Of a stretch of DNA of 64,000 nucleotides, positions 44,500 through 54,070 are shown in pieces (the stretch's first letter is position 1; each line of letters begins with the position of its first letter). The translations under genes and the position numbers were made by a program. The DNA is from Terrisporobacter mayombei (lineage in GTDB: Bacteria > Bacillota > Clostridia > Peptostreptococcales > Peptostreptococcaceae): assembly GCF_020748465.1 (NCBI RefSeq), contig NZ_JAHZMP010000005.1:124001-188000 (forward strand), in the 5' to 3' direction. Under the pieces are notes generated by a model. It was given only the letters and a program-made list of their open reading frames with translations, was not told the origin of the DNA and did no database searches.

Positions 44500-46029
44500 C
44501 TAATCTACGCTTGTAATTTTGACTTTATTTTTAAATAAAGATCCAATAAATAATTGCTTTTCATACTCATTCATTGACAATTTATAAATAGATATTAAAA
44601 ATACAATTATATAAATAATACCCATGACTAAAAATCTACCTATGCTATTAATTCCTATAAATGTCATTATGACTCCGATAGTTGCAGGTATTATTAATCC
44701 TGGTATAAAAGTAACTATATTCTTCCAAAAATATATAACATCTAAGCCTATTTTTGTATGGTAATACCAATTCATCAGAATTCCATTTCCTAAAATCATA
44801 GTCACACTAGTCCCGATAGCGCATCCTACAACTCCATAATATTTACAAAGAGGAATACTCATTAATAAATTTCCTATGGCTATTAAAAAATACAATATAG
44901 ACCTAAATTTATGCATATTTTTAGCTTTTTGGATTTCTATACCTAAATTTTGAATTAAAGGTACAGTTACTGTAAACATAAGTAAGAGCGCTACTGGATA
45001 AGATAGCTCGTATCCTGCTCCAGCAAATATCTCTTCTATAAAATATTTTCCAAAGAAAACAAATCCGCTCAATATAAAAGATAAAATTATAAATTGTATT
45101 CTCCCTACTTTAGTAAATATCTCAGTTAAAATTCTGCTATCATTGCTTTCGTTAACCATCCTATTTATTTTAGGTATAAATACATTAGAAACTGAAGTCG
45201 AAAAACTCATATAGTATGTATTAAATTGAGAACCTATTCCATATATAGCTACAGCGCCAGTTCCCTTATACATACCTAATAAAAATCTATCTACATTCCA
45301 ATTTATTTGATCAACAATCATATTTAAAAATATATATGAAGAGAAAATTGATATCTCTTTCATAAGCTCAAAATCAAACCTTCCAAAAGTGAACTTCATT
45401 CCTATCTTTTTAAAACAGTACCATATATTTAATCCAGAGTTCACTAATCCAAGTACAGTTGTTACCACTACCATACCTACAGATTTATATCCCATAAGAA
45501 GTACTGGTAACATTATAAATGGATTTATTACTGTATTAATCGATCCTATAATCTTTTGAAAGAAAAATTTTTCATTAGCAGTTATATTTGATATAAAAAC
45601 ACTCATAGGGAACGATATTGCTAAATTAAATACCATAAATGACATAAGTATTCTAGATTTATAAATTTCATCTGATGAAAGTCCGTTTTTAAAAATCATA
45701 TCTACATTCTTAATAAGTACCATTCCTGCTAATAGTGCAACTACTGCTATTATAGAATATACAATTAGAAAAGTTCCATTCAGTCTACTTATACTAGTGT
45801 CATCTTTTTGGGCTTTATATTTAGAATAATATCTAATATATGCACTTCCAAAACCGAAACTTAGAAGTCCTAAATACGATATCGCTGAAGATGATAAATT
45901 ATATAACCCATATTCATTTTGACCTAACAATCTAAGCATTATCGGTGTATATATTATAGATATTATATTACCAAGAATCAATTGAACATATGATAGTATA
46001 GCACCTACTTTTAACTCATTCGCCTTCAC
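44500..46029 (-). CDS. Wzx-type oligosaccharide flippase
   Basis: About 509 residues with 14 predicted membrane helices, of the polysaccharide exporter (MATE/Wzx) family. The opening LKVGAILSYVQLILGNIISI and YTPIMLRLLGQNEYGLY segment are typical. It moves the undecaprenyl-PP-linked repeat unit of locus B to the outer face for polymerisation by the EpsG-like protein. Two GTG codons could start it; the AGGTGAG ribosome binding site overlaps the first (46038) and suits the second (46029), one base after the stop of the pyruvyl transferase gene. Confidence 0.87.
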   Translation of the reverse strand: MKANELKVGAILSYVQLILGNIISIIYTPIMLRLLGQNEYGLYNLSSSAISYLGLLSFGFGSAYIRYYSKYKAQKDDTSISRLNGTFLIVYSIIAVVALLAGMVLIKNVDMIFKNGLSSDEIYKSRILMSFMVFNLAISFPMSVFISNITANEKFFFQKIIGSINTVINPFIMLPVLLMGYKSVGMVVVTTVLGLVNSGLNIWYCFKKIGMKFTFGRFDFELMKEISIFSSYIFLNMIVDQINWNVDRFLLGMYKGTGAVAIYGIGSQFNTYYMSFSTSVSNVFIPKINRMVNESNDSRILTEIFTKVGRIQFIILSFILSGFVFFGKYFIEEIFAGAGYELSYPVALLLMFTVTVPLIQNLGIEIQKAKNMHKFRSILYFLIAIGNLLMSIPLCKYYGVVGCAIGTSVTMILGNGILMNWYYHTKIGLDVIYFWKNIVTFIPGLIIPATIGVIMTFIGINSIGRFLVMGIIYIIVFLISIYKLSMNEYEKQLFIGSLFKNKVKITSVD

Positions 46030-46030
46030 A

Positions 46031-47194
46031 CTACTCACCTAACAGTTTTTCTAGCTCTGTTCTCCCTTGTAAAGCTCTTTCTTTATAACTCGGTATAAAA
46101 TTGTTTAGATGATTCCTAATTTCATATTCATTCGTTTTCATCCACTCAAATATATTTATCAAATCATCTTTATCCGATAATGTTTGAACTGGCAATACAT
46201 AATTTTCATATGTTCCAAATATATCTTTAGCTATACCTTTAGCTTTCACAGAGTATCCAATTGCTAATGTTGGTACACATGTAGAGTAAGCCGCAATAGT
46301 TGAGTGAGTTCTAGCCCCTATAAACATTCTACATCTTGATATAAATCCTTTTAACTCCATACAGTTATAATCACCTAACATAATAACTCTATTTGTATCT
46401 TTAAATTTATCATATAATGCTTTAAGTGGTTTTCTATCATCATTTTGTTGCCAAACTACATGGGGTATTAATGCAATTTGTATATCAGTCGTGTCAATTA
46501 TATGTTGTATCAAATTCTCATAATTTTTCATAGCTGAACCATCTGATGTTTCGTAGCTCATTATCATAGGGCTCATGTTTATTCCTATAGTATTATTTAC
46601 TTCAAACCCTTTAGGCAATGGGAGTTCTATTTTTTCTAGCTGAAATGCTGGATCAGGTATTAATTTTGTGCTTTTATTTACTTTTTTAACAGCTTCATAT
46701 GATATACTTTCCCTTGTAGTTATAAGTGAATATTTTGCTAAATCCTCCTCCATTTTTTCGTCTATAAACTTAGGCTCAACAGAACATCCCCATAAAACTG
46801 TTTTTGTGCCATTTTTGTTAAAGCTTTTATTTAAGGTTTTATATACTTCATAACTATCATAACAGTAATTATCTCCACCAATAGATATTGCCAAATCATT
46901 TGAGCTATATTTACTAAATAAATGATCAAATGGTATCTTTTCAGCATAGCTACCATCTTTAAATAATTTTATTTTTAAAGATGCGATTATTCTTTTTATA
47001 TTGAATCTAGGATAATCTATTCTTTGACTTCCTAAATTAACAACTTCATCTAATCCATATAACTTGTCTTCTTCTTTATTAAGAGAATATACCATCATGT
47101 TCTCTCTTCCTATTATCTTTTGTGTTCCTCTTACTATAGCCTCACATCCATGGTTTCCGCTTCCTCCATGAGAATATAAAAAACAATTTTTCAT
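46031..47194 (-). CDS. Polysaccharide pyruvyl transferase family protein
   Basis: A 387-residue CsaB-like enzyme that transfers pyruvate from phosphoenolpyruvate to a sugar to form a ketal, giving the polymer negative charge. Features are SHGGSGNHGCEAIVRGT at the start, SIGGDNYCYD near 103, LWGCSVEP, the TTRESISYEAVKK segment, and RCRMFIGARTHSTIAAYS with the conserved Arg-x-His near 290. It precedes the flippase with no gap and belongs to the same operon as the FrhB-like gene, a common trio. GGGGAG lies 6 nt before the ATG. Confidence 0.87.
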   Translation of the reverse strand: MKNCFLYSHGGSGNHGCEAIVRGTQKIIGRENMMVYSLNKEEDKLYGLDEVVNLGSQRIDYPRFNIKRIIASLKIKLFKDGSYAEKIPFDHLFSKYSSNDLAISIGGDNYCYDSYEVYKTLNKSFNKNGTKTVLWGCSVEPKFIDEKMEEDLAKYSLITTRESISYEAVKKVNKSTKLIPDPAFQLEKIELPLPKGFEVNNTIGINMSPMIMSYETSDGSAMKNYENLIQHIIDTTDIQIALIPHVVWQQNDDRKPLKALYDKFKDTNRVIMLGDYNCMELKGFISRCRMFIGARTHSTIAAYSTCVPTLAIGYSVKAKGIAKDIFGTYENYVLPVQTLSDKDDLINIFEWMKTNEYEIRNHLNNFIPSYKERALQGRTELEKLLGE

Positions 47195-47214
47195 AACTTT
47201 CTCCCCTATTTATG

Positions 47215-48405
47215 TCAGATTTTATTTATAATTTCTTCTATATTTAAAACAACACTTTTATATGTATAATTTTTCAATACATTTAAATCTTTATTACTTA
47301 GTTTATTATATAATTTATTATTATCTAATAGGCATCTTACCCCATCTACTAATCCTTCTACATCTGAATTTACTAAAATTCCGTTCTCTTTATTTTTAAT
47401 AAACTCTGAAGGCCCTATTGATTTTGCAACTACTAATGGCTTGTCCAAACACATAGCCTCTAAAACTGTTATCGACATCGACTCTATATAAGATGGATGA
47501 ACATAAATATCTGCATTTTTTAAATAGGAATAAGGATTTTTCTTACTTCCTAACAAGTAAACTTTATCCTCTAAATTACTTGCCAATATTTCATGCTTAA
47601 TTTTTTCATACTCTAAACCATCACCAATTAAAAACCACTTAACTTTATAACCTAAATCAATCAGTTTTTTACAAGCAAATACACAATTAATCATACCTTT
47701 CTCTGAAGATAATCTACCTATACTTACAATATTTATATCATCTTTCTCATATAAATTATCGTCAATTTTCTCCAGTGATTTATTGCATATATTATTGAAA
47801 TCTATTATATTAGGGATAACTACAATCTTATTTTCTGGAACGTTAACATTATCTAATATCATTTTTTTGCACCCTTCAGATACTGATACAATATGATTAA
47901 AGTTTTTATAAACATTTTCAATTTCTTTAGTCTGTTTTTCATTGTAGTCATAACTCCCATGATGCCACCATGTTATTTTATTTTTTGCACTTACAACATA
48001 AGCTACGAAATCTGTACATATTCCCATTCTATATGCAATGGCACAATCATATTTGCCTAAACTTTTGAATAAAGGCTTCAGTAATTTCTTCACCTTTGCC
48101 CCAAAAACTCTTTCTAAGTAGAATATACTCCTAATAAGCACATATTTTCCTTCTCTATTTTTAAAATTATTAAAAATACATTTGAAAAATGATCCATATG
48201 TCTTTGTCAGATTATAAAATATTAAATTTACATCCTCTGGAATCTCATCTATGTAATCTCCTAAATCTTCAAATAAGATTAGGTCTACTTCATATTTATG
48301 ATAGTCAATATATTTGAGTAAATCCACAAGTGACCTCTCAACTCCACCCACATTTAAATGACCATTTACAAATAATAATCTCTTTTTTATATAGATCCCT
48401 CCCAT
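47215..48405 (-). CDS. GT4 glycosyltransferase
   Basis: A GT-B glycosyltransferase, up to 396 residues. N-terminal acceptor domain: RLLFVNGHLNVGGVERSLVD; C-terminal donor domain: SIGRLSSEKGM, YLLGSKKNPYSYLKNADIYV and the E-x7-E motif in SYIESMSITVLEAMC. It acts on the cytoplasmic repeat unit of locus B; its sugar is unknown. The start is uncertain. ATG 48405 follows the stop of the previous gene by 4 nt with no ribosome binding site of its own. GGAGG (48402-48398) instead points at ATA 48390, 7 nt on, where MKKRLLFVNG would be expected. Coupled re-initiation at the ATG is the alternative. Confidence 0.85.
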   Translation of the reverse strand: MGGIYIKKRLLFVNGHLNVGGVERSLVDLLKYIDYHKYEVDLILFEDLGDYIDEIPEDVNLIFYNLTKTYGSFFKCIFNNFKNREGKYVLIRSIFYLERVFGAKVKKLLKPLFKSLGKYDCAIAYRMGICTDFVAYVVSAKNKITWWHHGSYDYNEKQTKEIENVYKNFNHIVSVSEGCKKMILDNVNVPENKIVVIPNIIDFNNICNKSLEKIDDNLYEKDDINIVSIGRLSSEKGMINCVFACKKLIDLGYKVKWFLIGDGLEYEKIKHEILASNLEDKVYLLGSKKNPYSYLKNADIYVHPSYIESMSITVLEAMCLDKPLVVAKSIGPSEFIKNKENGILVNSDVEGLVDGVRCLLDNNKLYNKLSNKDLNVLKNYTYKSVVLNIEEIINKI

Positions 48406-48409
48406 ACGG

Positions 48410-49426
48410 TTACTTTCTACTCATATAAAGTATAAGAGCCGATATAAAAACCTTATTTTTGTAACAGTAGGTAATCAATTGTTGTTTTTTACTTAAGTTC
48501 AAGCTCTTTATGTCTATATTATTAAACATTTCTCTGACTTCTTTAGTATTTAATATCTTTAATATATCTTTTTTTTTAACAGATAGTTTTTTATTAGAAC
48601 TATATATATTTCCAATTGAGTTATATATGAAAAACAATAGACAATTATATATCTGCATAGAAAAATCAAAGTCTTTTTTATCTTCGAAGAATAATCTTAT
48701 CTCTACATAAAGACTAGTAAAGTTGTCCCATTTTTTTTCATAGTATGTATTAGTTGTGGATGTTGGATTATTGATGTAATTGTAATAGCATTCATTTTTT
48801 AAATAATAAAAACTGTTTGCATAGTACATAGCTTTGCTGCCAAATAATAAATCTTCTGAAAACTTAATTCCTTCTTTATATTTTAGTTTATTAGTTTTTA
48901 TAATATTTGCCTTTATAAGCATCACCCAGTTAGATATGGTCGGAGGATAATTTATAGAATCTTGCATAAGTAATTTATCAAAATATTCCTTATATAGTTG
49001 CTCTTTATCATAAAATCCACCTCTTATATCATGTGTAAATACGTATTTTTCATCACTAATAACTTTATAACAATCGCACATAATTACATCACATTCATGT
49101 TCATTTGATTTCTGCATCATATTAAAATACATATTCTCATCAATATAATCATCACTATCTACAAATGCCATAAAATCTCCATTAGCCACTTCAATACCTA
49201 TATTTCTAGCTGTAGAAACTCCTCCATTTTCTTTATTAATTACTTTTATTCTTTTATCTTTTTCAGCATATTTTTTACATATCTCTAAACTATTATCTTT
49301 AGATCCATCATCCACTAGTATAATCTCTAAATTTCTATATTTTTGATTAATTATACTTTGAATACATTTATCTAAATACTTTTCTGCATTATAAACCGGT
49401 ACTACAACACTTATCAATGCATTCAT
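48410..49426 (-). CDS. GT2 glycosyltransferase
   Basis: A 338-residue GT-A glycosyltransferase. Family 2 motifs are VVVPVYNAEKYLDKCI (8-23), ILVDDGSKDNSLEIC (about 36-50), KENGGVSTARNIGI and the metal-binding DSDDYID (about 91-97). It adds one sugar to the locus B repeat unit. The C-terminal half carries no recognisable extra domain. The ATG lies 12 nt after GGAG, formed by the end of the preceding gene, with a closer AGAG; coupling is likely. Sugar specificity cannot be read from sequence. Confidence 0.88.
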   Translation of the reverse strand: MNALISVVVPVYNAEKYLDKCIQSIINQKYRNLEIILVDDGSKDNSLEICKKYAEKDKRIKVINKENGGVSTARNIGIEVANGDFMAFVDSDDYIDENMYFNMMQKSNEHECDVIMCDCYKVISDEKYVFTHDIRGGFYDKEQLYKEYFDKLLMQDSINYPPTISNWVMLIKANIIKTNKLKYKEGIKFSEDLLFGSKAMYYANSFYYLKNECYYNYINNPTSTTNTYYEKKWDNFTSLYVEIRLFFEDKKDFDFSMQIYNCLLFFIYNSIGNIYSSNKKLSVKKKDILKILNTKEVREMFNNIDIKSLNLSKKQQLITYCYKNKVFISALILYMSRK

Positions 49427-49434
49427 TCTCTATC

Positions 49435-50169
49435 TTAACTCCTATTTTTTAAACTTCTTAATTTATTCATATTGTTCTTTCCTATTATAGGAATAATAAT
49501 TTTCTTTACTGCTTTTTTTACTTTAGTAGTCCAAGGTAGCCAACTTACCAAGAACAAATGCTCACAGTAAGTTTTTTCTGTATTTTTACTAATACAATCT
49601 CCATAATCGTAAGGTGAAAAATATTCTTGAGGATATATACTTATATCATCAATCTGTTGGTATTGGTTATTTATATTTAACCCTCTATTTACTAATATAT
49701 CGGTTAGTCTTTGCACATTTGTAGTTAAATCCAATGAGTTATCATCATTATAAAATTTAAGGTCTTCATACCTATCGATAAATTCTTTTATCAAATCATG
49801 TTCTGGAGTAGATGCAATAAAACTAGTCGCTATATAATTTTCTTCCTCAAATCCTAAAATACACTTATTATCAAGTATGTTATTGAAAGATTTATAAACC
49901 ATTACATCAGTGTCCATATATATTCCACCATATTGATACAAAGCATTAATTCTAGCATAGTCACTTACATATGCAAATTTTTTATTTTCGTATGCTTGTT
50001 TAACATAATCATTACAATTTACATCAAAATTACTCTCATTCCATTCCATAAATTCATAATCACTCAAGTATTTATGCCAACTATTTATGCATTTTTGAAT
50101 CTTGGATGGCTTTTGTTTACCTCCAAACCAACAATAATGTATTATTTTAGGTATATTTTGACCATCCAT
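49435..50169 (-). CDS. Capsular glycosyltransferase with DXD motif (Gly_transf_sug family)
   Basis: A 244-residue enzyme of the DXD sugar-binding group (OCH1-like, GT32). IPKIIHYCWFGGKQKPS opens the domain, FAYVSDYARINALYQYGG follows, and the metal/nucleotide motif is YMDTDVMV near residues 85-92. It transfers a sugar in the cytoplasm to the growing repeat unit. GGAGG lies 7 nt before the ATG and the gene starts 2 bp after the preceding stop. Specificity unknown; mannose, galactose or glucose donors occur in the family. Confidence 0.87.
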   Translation of the reverse strand: MDGQNIPKIIHYCWFGGKQKPSKIQKCINSWHKYLSDYEFMEWNESNFDVNCNDYVKQAYENKKFAYVSDYARINALYQYGGIYMDTDVMVYKSFNNILDNKCILGFEEENYIATSFIASTPEHDLIKEFIDRYEDLKFYNDDNSLDLTTNVQRLTDILVNRGLNINNQYQQIDDISIYPQEYFSPYDYGDCISKNTEKTYCEHLFLVSWLPWTTKVKKAVKKIIIPIIGKNNMNKLRSLKNRS

Positions 50170-50171
50170 AT

Positions 50172-51371
50172 CTATTCCTCCAATAATGCATAAATCTTTT
50201 CTAATTCTTGCTTATTTGTATAATCAGTTATCTTCGTGTTCTCAATTAATCTTCGTTGTAGCTCTTTATCTTTTATCAATCGATAAATTCTTTCTGCACA
50301 CTGTTCATTGTTCATTGGAACTATAATTCCATCAACCCCATCAATAAGCTGACTTTTAGATGTTTCAAATTTAGTTATAACAACTGGCTTATTCAGTATC
50401 TGAGCTTCTCTTACTGCTACCGCCTTTCCTTCATATCTTGAAGGTTGCACATATATATCACATGCTTTTATATATGGGTATGGATTTTCTTTTTTACCTA
50501 ATAAGATTACATTCTCTTGCATGTTTTCCTTCTCTATTTCACTTCTTATAAAAGCTTCATCTGTCCCATACCCTATGATATACCATTTTACCCTAATACC
50601 TTTTTGTAAAATAGATTTACACATCTTTGGTACATTATCAAAGTTTTTAGCATCAGTAAATCTACCTATTGATAATAATTTTATTCCATCTTCACTTTTT
50701 ATAAAATTGTTATCATCTATTTCTTGTTTTGATTGGGAAACAAGAAATTTTTCAGCTAAAATATTCTCTATTACCATAGTTTTATTCTTTAATATTGGGT
50801 ATATATTCAAAAATTGCTTTTCACAAGTATCACAAACATTTACTATATAATCAATTTTCGAATATGTATCTAAATCAAACTTCTTACTCGGTACTAACTT
50901 ACTATAATCAGTATGAATCCATGCTATTTTTTTCTTGGCATTCACCTTCTGACTAAGTACGTCTGCAATACCCAGGAAATTTATAGCTAAATCATACTCC
51001 TTATCTATTTCGGGTAATAATGGAACTATCCTATTTGATATAAACTGCATTGAACTCCATACATTACTTTCATTTCCTGCCTTTATATTTTTTCTAACAT
51101 CAAGTTTAGCTTTTAATCTAGCAATACCATATTTAAAGTTTTTACTAAATAAGATATCTTTTATAGGCCTGTCAAATGTTGTGTATTCATCTATTTTAGG
51201 TAATAATTTAACTTTATCGGGAATTAAACTCATGAATTCACCTTCATGTCTATTTAAAAATAAATCTACATTATATTTTGTGTAATCAATAGAATCCAAT
51301 AATCCTATTAAACTTCTCTCTGCTCCTCCAATAAACATCGATGGCATAATTATTAGTATGTCTTTCTTCAT
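50172..51371 (-). CDS. GT4 glycosyltransferase
   Basis: A 399-residue GT-B enzyme: IIMPSMFIGGAERSLIGLLD at the start and SIGRFTDAKNFDNVPKMC, LLGKKENPYPYIKACDIYV and EGKAVAVREAQIL (E-x7-E) in the donor domain. It resembles the enzyme at 47215-48405 in layout and loop sequence (LLGxKxNPY), suggesting related donors or an old duplication. GGGAG lies 8 nt before the ATG; its first base abuts the stop of the acetyltransferase gene. Adds a sugar to the locus B repeat unit. Confidence 0.88.
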   Translation of the reverse strand: MKKDILIIMPSMFIGGAERSLIGLLDSIDYTKYNVDLFLNRHEGEFMSLIPDKVKLLPKIDEYTTFDRPIKDILFSKNFKYGIARLKAKLDVRKNIKAGNESNVWSSMQFISNRIVPLLPEIDKEYDLAINFLGIADVLSQKVNAKKKIAWIHTDYSKLVPSKKFDLDTYSKIDYIVNVCDTCEKQFLNIYPILKNKTMVIENILAEKFLVSQSKQEIDDNNFIKSEDGIKLLSIGRFTDAKNFDNVPKMCKSILQKGIRVKWYIIGYGTDEAFIRSEIEKENMQENVILLGKKENPYPYIKACDIYVQPSRYEGKAVAVREAQILNKPVVITKFETSKSQLIDGVDGIIVPMNNEQCAERIYRLIKDKELQRRLIENTKITDYTNKQELEKIYALLEE

Positions 51372-51928
51372 TAGTTTTTCTCCCTTATTTTATCAATAAC
51401 TATATTATTCTTATCTAAAATAACGATAGAGTTATCAGGTATTTCTTGATTAATTACACATCCTGCTCCTATAACACACCTCTTACCTATCTTCGTATTT
51501 TTAAGCAATATTACGTTTGCACCAATCCATGAACTTTCACCTATAAATATTTCTCCATAAGAGTGGTTTGTAGTAAAAACGCCTTCTTCTTTTGAAAATT
51601 TATGGTTATTATCAATTATTTTCACATCAGGCCCAAATTGACAATTTTCTTCTATATGTATTTTTCTTTGACAACTTATAAATGAACCTCTATTAAAATA
51701 CACTCTGTCACCTATATATAAATCTCCATTCTTACCTATAAAAATATCTCCATATTCATTTATACAGGTGTTATATCCTAAACATAGTTTTCCACCATTT
51801 ATTACTCTGACACTTGTTTTTAAGCTAATGCTCTGTATTGATTTAAATTCTATATTTTTTCTTATCTTTTTTATATTAAACCTTATATAATTTAAAATCA
51901 CTGTGATATAAGTTCTTAACAAATTCAT
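51371..51928 (-). CDS. Hexapeptide-repeat acyltransferase
   Basis: A 185-residue left-handed beta-helix transferase, probably O-acetylating a sugar of the locus B glycan. Hexapeptide turns run from about residue 65 to 175 (GDIFIGKNGDLYIGDRV, VIGAGCVINQEIPDNS); the catalytic-type His lies in DNHKF. The N-terminal 35 residues are basic and hydrophobic. The ATG at 51928 touches its AGGG; a TTG two codons on (51922) has better spacing and may be the real start. It is separated from the polymerase gene by 127 bp, the largest gap in the operon. Confidence 0.83.
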   Translation of the reverse strand: MNLLRTYITVILNYIRFNIKKIRKNIEFKSIQSISLKTSVRVINGGKLCLGYNTCINEYGDIFIGKNGDLYIGDRVYFNRGSFISCQRKIHIEENCQFGPDVKIIDNNHKFSKEEGVFTTNHSYGEIFIGESSWIGANVILLKNTKIGKRCVIGAGCVINQEIPDNSIVILDKNNIVIDKIREKN

Positions 51929-52055
51929 CCCTACTTTTCATATATTTATTAAGCATTTATAATCATATTCCGTTTCTAATTATTTATTTTTTAATTACTC
52001 AATAAAACCTAATATATAATACTAAAATCATTACTAATTTTAACGAATAATCATT

Positions 52056-53180
52056 TTAGTAATTTAAATTTAATATTATACTATTGTAATCCATGCCACC
52101 CCATGCAATACACATCTGATAATAGAAGAATCCAAAGTAACAAACTATCATTGTATAATATATAAGATTCTTTTCTCTTTCCTCAAATATGTTTTGTAAA
52201 AGCCAAGGCAGAAGTATTAAATTATACATAGAAAAATATATTGGAAGTCTGCCAAGAAGTATCCCACTTTTAGCAATTTTAGATATTATATAAAGTCCAC
52301 TTGCAATTAATGACATATTTATACTCAATTTAATAACGGGTGTTAATTTATCTTTTATCTTATCTCTATATATAAATGCAATAATTATAGGTACTGATTC
52401 CACCAATATTCTAATTAAGCTTGTTCCATCATCAGTATTTTTAAATTCATTAACTGATGTAGCATAATCTGTAGTTTCAACCACATCTGTAAGTAGATTC
52501 GTAAATTTATCTGCAAATACCATTGCCAATACAATAACTACAATAAATATCATCGTTCTCTGGTTCCACGGTTCTCCTTTAGCTATAAAGTACATGGGTA
52601 TTAAAATCAATGCAGATGTATGGATGGTAGATAGTATACATACAACTACTATATATAAAATAGTTTTATTTCTAAGAATCAATCCAGTACAGGCAAATAT
52701 AACAGATGCCACCATAAATTGTCTCATACCATTAAACATCCATATAAACTGGCAAGATGCCATAAATAAAAATGCGCTAACACCAAAATTACATGAATAT
52801 TTATAAAGCGGTACCATTACACATATTCCACTTATAATTGCAATTATCCAAAGCCAAACACCGTAATTATCAGATATATATGTCTTTATTAATATTGAAA
52901 ATAATCTAAATCCGGGCTCTCTAGCGCTACTATCTAAAAGAACATCACGAGCCTCTGAAAATAATGGATATTCATTAAACATTTTAATATATGCAGTTGT
53001 ATCAGCCACATGACTTCTCATACCTGCAAAAAATATAATCACAGAAAAAGTAACTAGCGCCATAAATAAATTAGTTCTTGCTTCATATCTTTCTTCACCT
53101 ACATGAACATACTCAGCTTTCATTTGAGACATAATCCCAAATATTATTACCCATGCTAACATAAACCAATATATTTTCAT
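52056..53180 (-). CDS. EpsG-like polysaccharide polymerase (Wzy role)
   Basis: A 374-residue protein with about 9-10 membrane helices, of the EpsG family. FAGMRSHVADTTAYIKMF near residue 52 and EPGFRLFSILIK near 88 are the family's conserved loops, with the Arg and Asp/Glu residues thought to be catalytic. In this locus it is the only candidate for the Wzy polymerase that joins flipped repeat units outside the membrane. AAAGGG lies 8 nt before the ATG. The gene ends in a 127-bp gap before the acetyltransferase gene. Confidence 0.85.
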   Translation of the reverse strand: MKIYWFMLAWVIIFGIMSQMKAEYVHVGEERYEARTNLFMALVTFSVIIFFAGMRSHVADTTAYIKMFNEYPLFSEARDVLLDSSAREPGFRLFSILIKTYISDNYGVWLWIIAIISGICVMVPLYKYSCNFGVSAFLFMASCQFIWMFNGMRQFMVASVIFACTGLILRNKTILYIVVVCILSTIHTSALILIPMYFIAKGEPWNQRTMIFIVVIVLAMVFADKFTNLLTDVVETTDYATSVNEFKNTDDGTSLIRILVESVPIIIAFIYRDKIKDKLTPVIKLSINMSLIASGLYIISKIAKSGILLGRLPIYFSMYNLILLPWLLQNIFEEREKNLIYYTMIVCYFGFFYYQMCIAWGGMDYNSIILNLNY

Positions 53181-53183
53181 CTC

Positions 53184-54068
53184 TTATACCCTTTCTTTAT
53201 TGTTATATTTAATCAATCCATAAAGACAAGCTCCAAAAGGTATGGCAAAAACAGTAAACAATTTATTAGGGCTTTCACTAATAAAACTCTTATTATTACT
53301 AATAAAACTACTAGACACATAATGAATACAAGTCTTAAACTTTTTCATAAATCCTTTGTCATATTTCATATGAACCTTTCTTGCAAAGGCAAACCCTCTA
53401 GGATTTTTATAATATTGCCTAAACATATTCATACTAGAACCATCTTCCATATACTCAACCATACACACAGCTTCATTTAATATAAGTAATTCATAGTCTT
53501 GATCAGCTAGTAAATACTTATAGTCTAGTGGAACAAACTTTTCATTTTTAAACTCAGGATACTTGGGATAACTATTAATAATATCTGTTCTATAAATTAA
53601 CTTCTTATCTCCTTTTCCTCCATTATCATAAAATCTACCTAATGTAGTAGACTTTTTATCAGGTAACCTACATCCTATTACTTCACCATTTTTGTATACG
53701 TCTAAAGCGATTATCCCACTGTATTTATCACTACCATTTTTCTTCCAAAATCCTGTAATCAGCTCCACAGCATTATCTGGCATAAAATCGTCTGAATCAA
53801 CGCACACATTAAGCTCTGTAGCAATCAACTCATAAGCAGTATTATGACCTGTATGCATTCCACCATTTTTTTTATAATGATACCTAATTTCAAATTCATT
53901 ATCTTCTTTCATCCACTTCTTTACTAATTCCTTAGTATTATCAGTAGATCCATCATCTATAATTAGCCATACAAAGTCTTTACAAGTTTGTCTTACTAAA
54001 CTTTCGTAACATTGATTCAATATATAAGCTCTATTATATGTTGGTGTAAAAACTGTAAGTGTTGCCAA
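53184..54068 (-). CDS. GT2 glycosyltransferase
   Basis: A 294-residue GT-A enzyme starting TLTVFTPTYNRAYILNQCYE, with LIIDDGSTDNTKELV, NGGMHTGHNTAYE and CVDSDDFMPD (metal site near residues 95-99). The open frame extends to 54116, but GGGGG lies 7 nt before TTG 54068, and the product then begins at the conserved first strand; the TTG is taken as start, 2 bp after the upstream stop. It adds a sugar to the locus B repeat unit. Confidence 0.87.
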   Translation of the reverse strand: MATLTVFTPTYNRAYILNQCYESLVRQTCKDFVWLIIDDGSTDNTKELVKKWMKEDNEFEIRYHYKKNGGMHTGHNTAYELIATELNVCVDSDDFMPDNAVELITGFWKKNGSDKYSGIIALDVYKNGEVIGCRLPDKKSTTLGRFYDNGGKGDKKLIYRTDIINSYPKYPEFKNEKFVPLDYKYLLADQDYELLILNEAVCMVEYMEDGSSMNMFRQYYKNPRGFAFARKVHMKYDKGFMKKFKTCIHYVSSSFISNNKSFISESPNKLFTVFAIPFGACLYGLIKYNNKERV

Positions 54069-54070
54069 GT

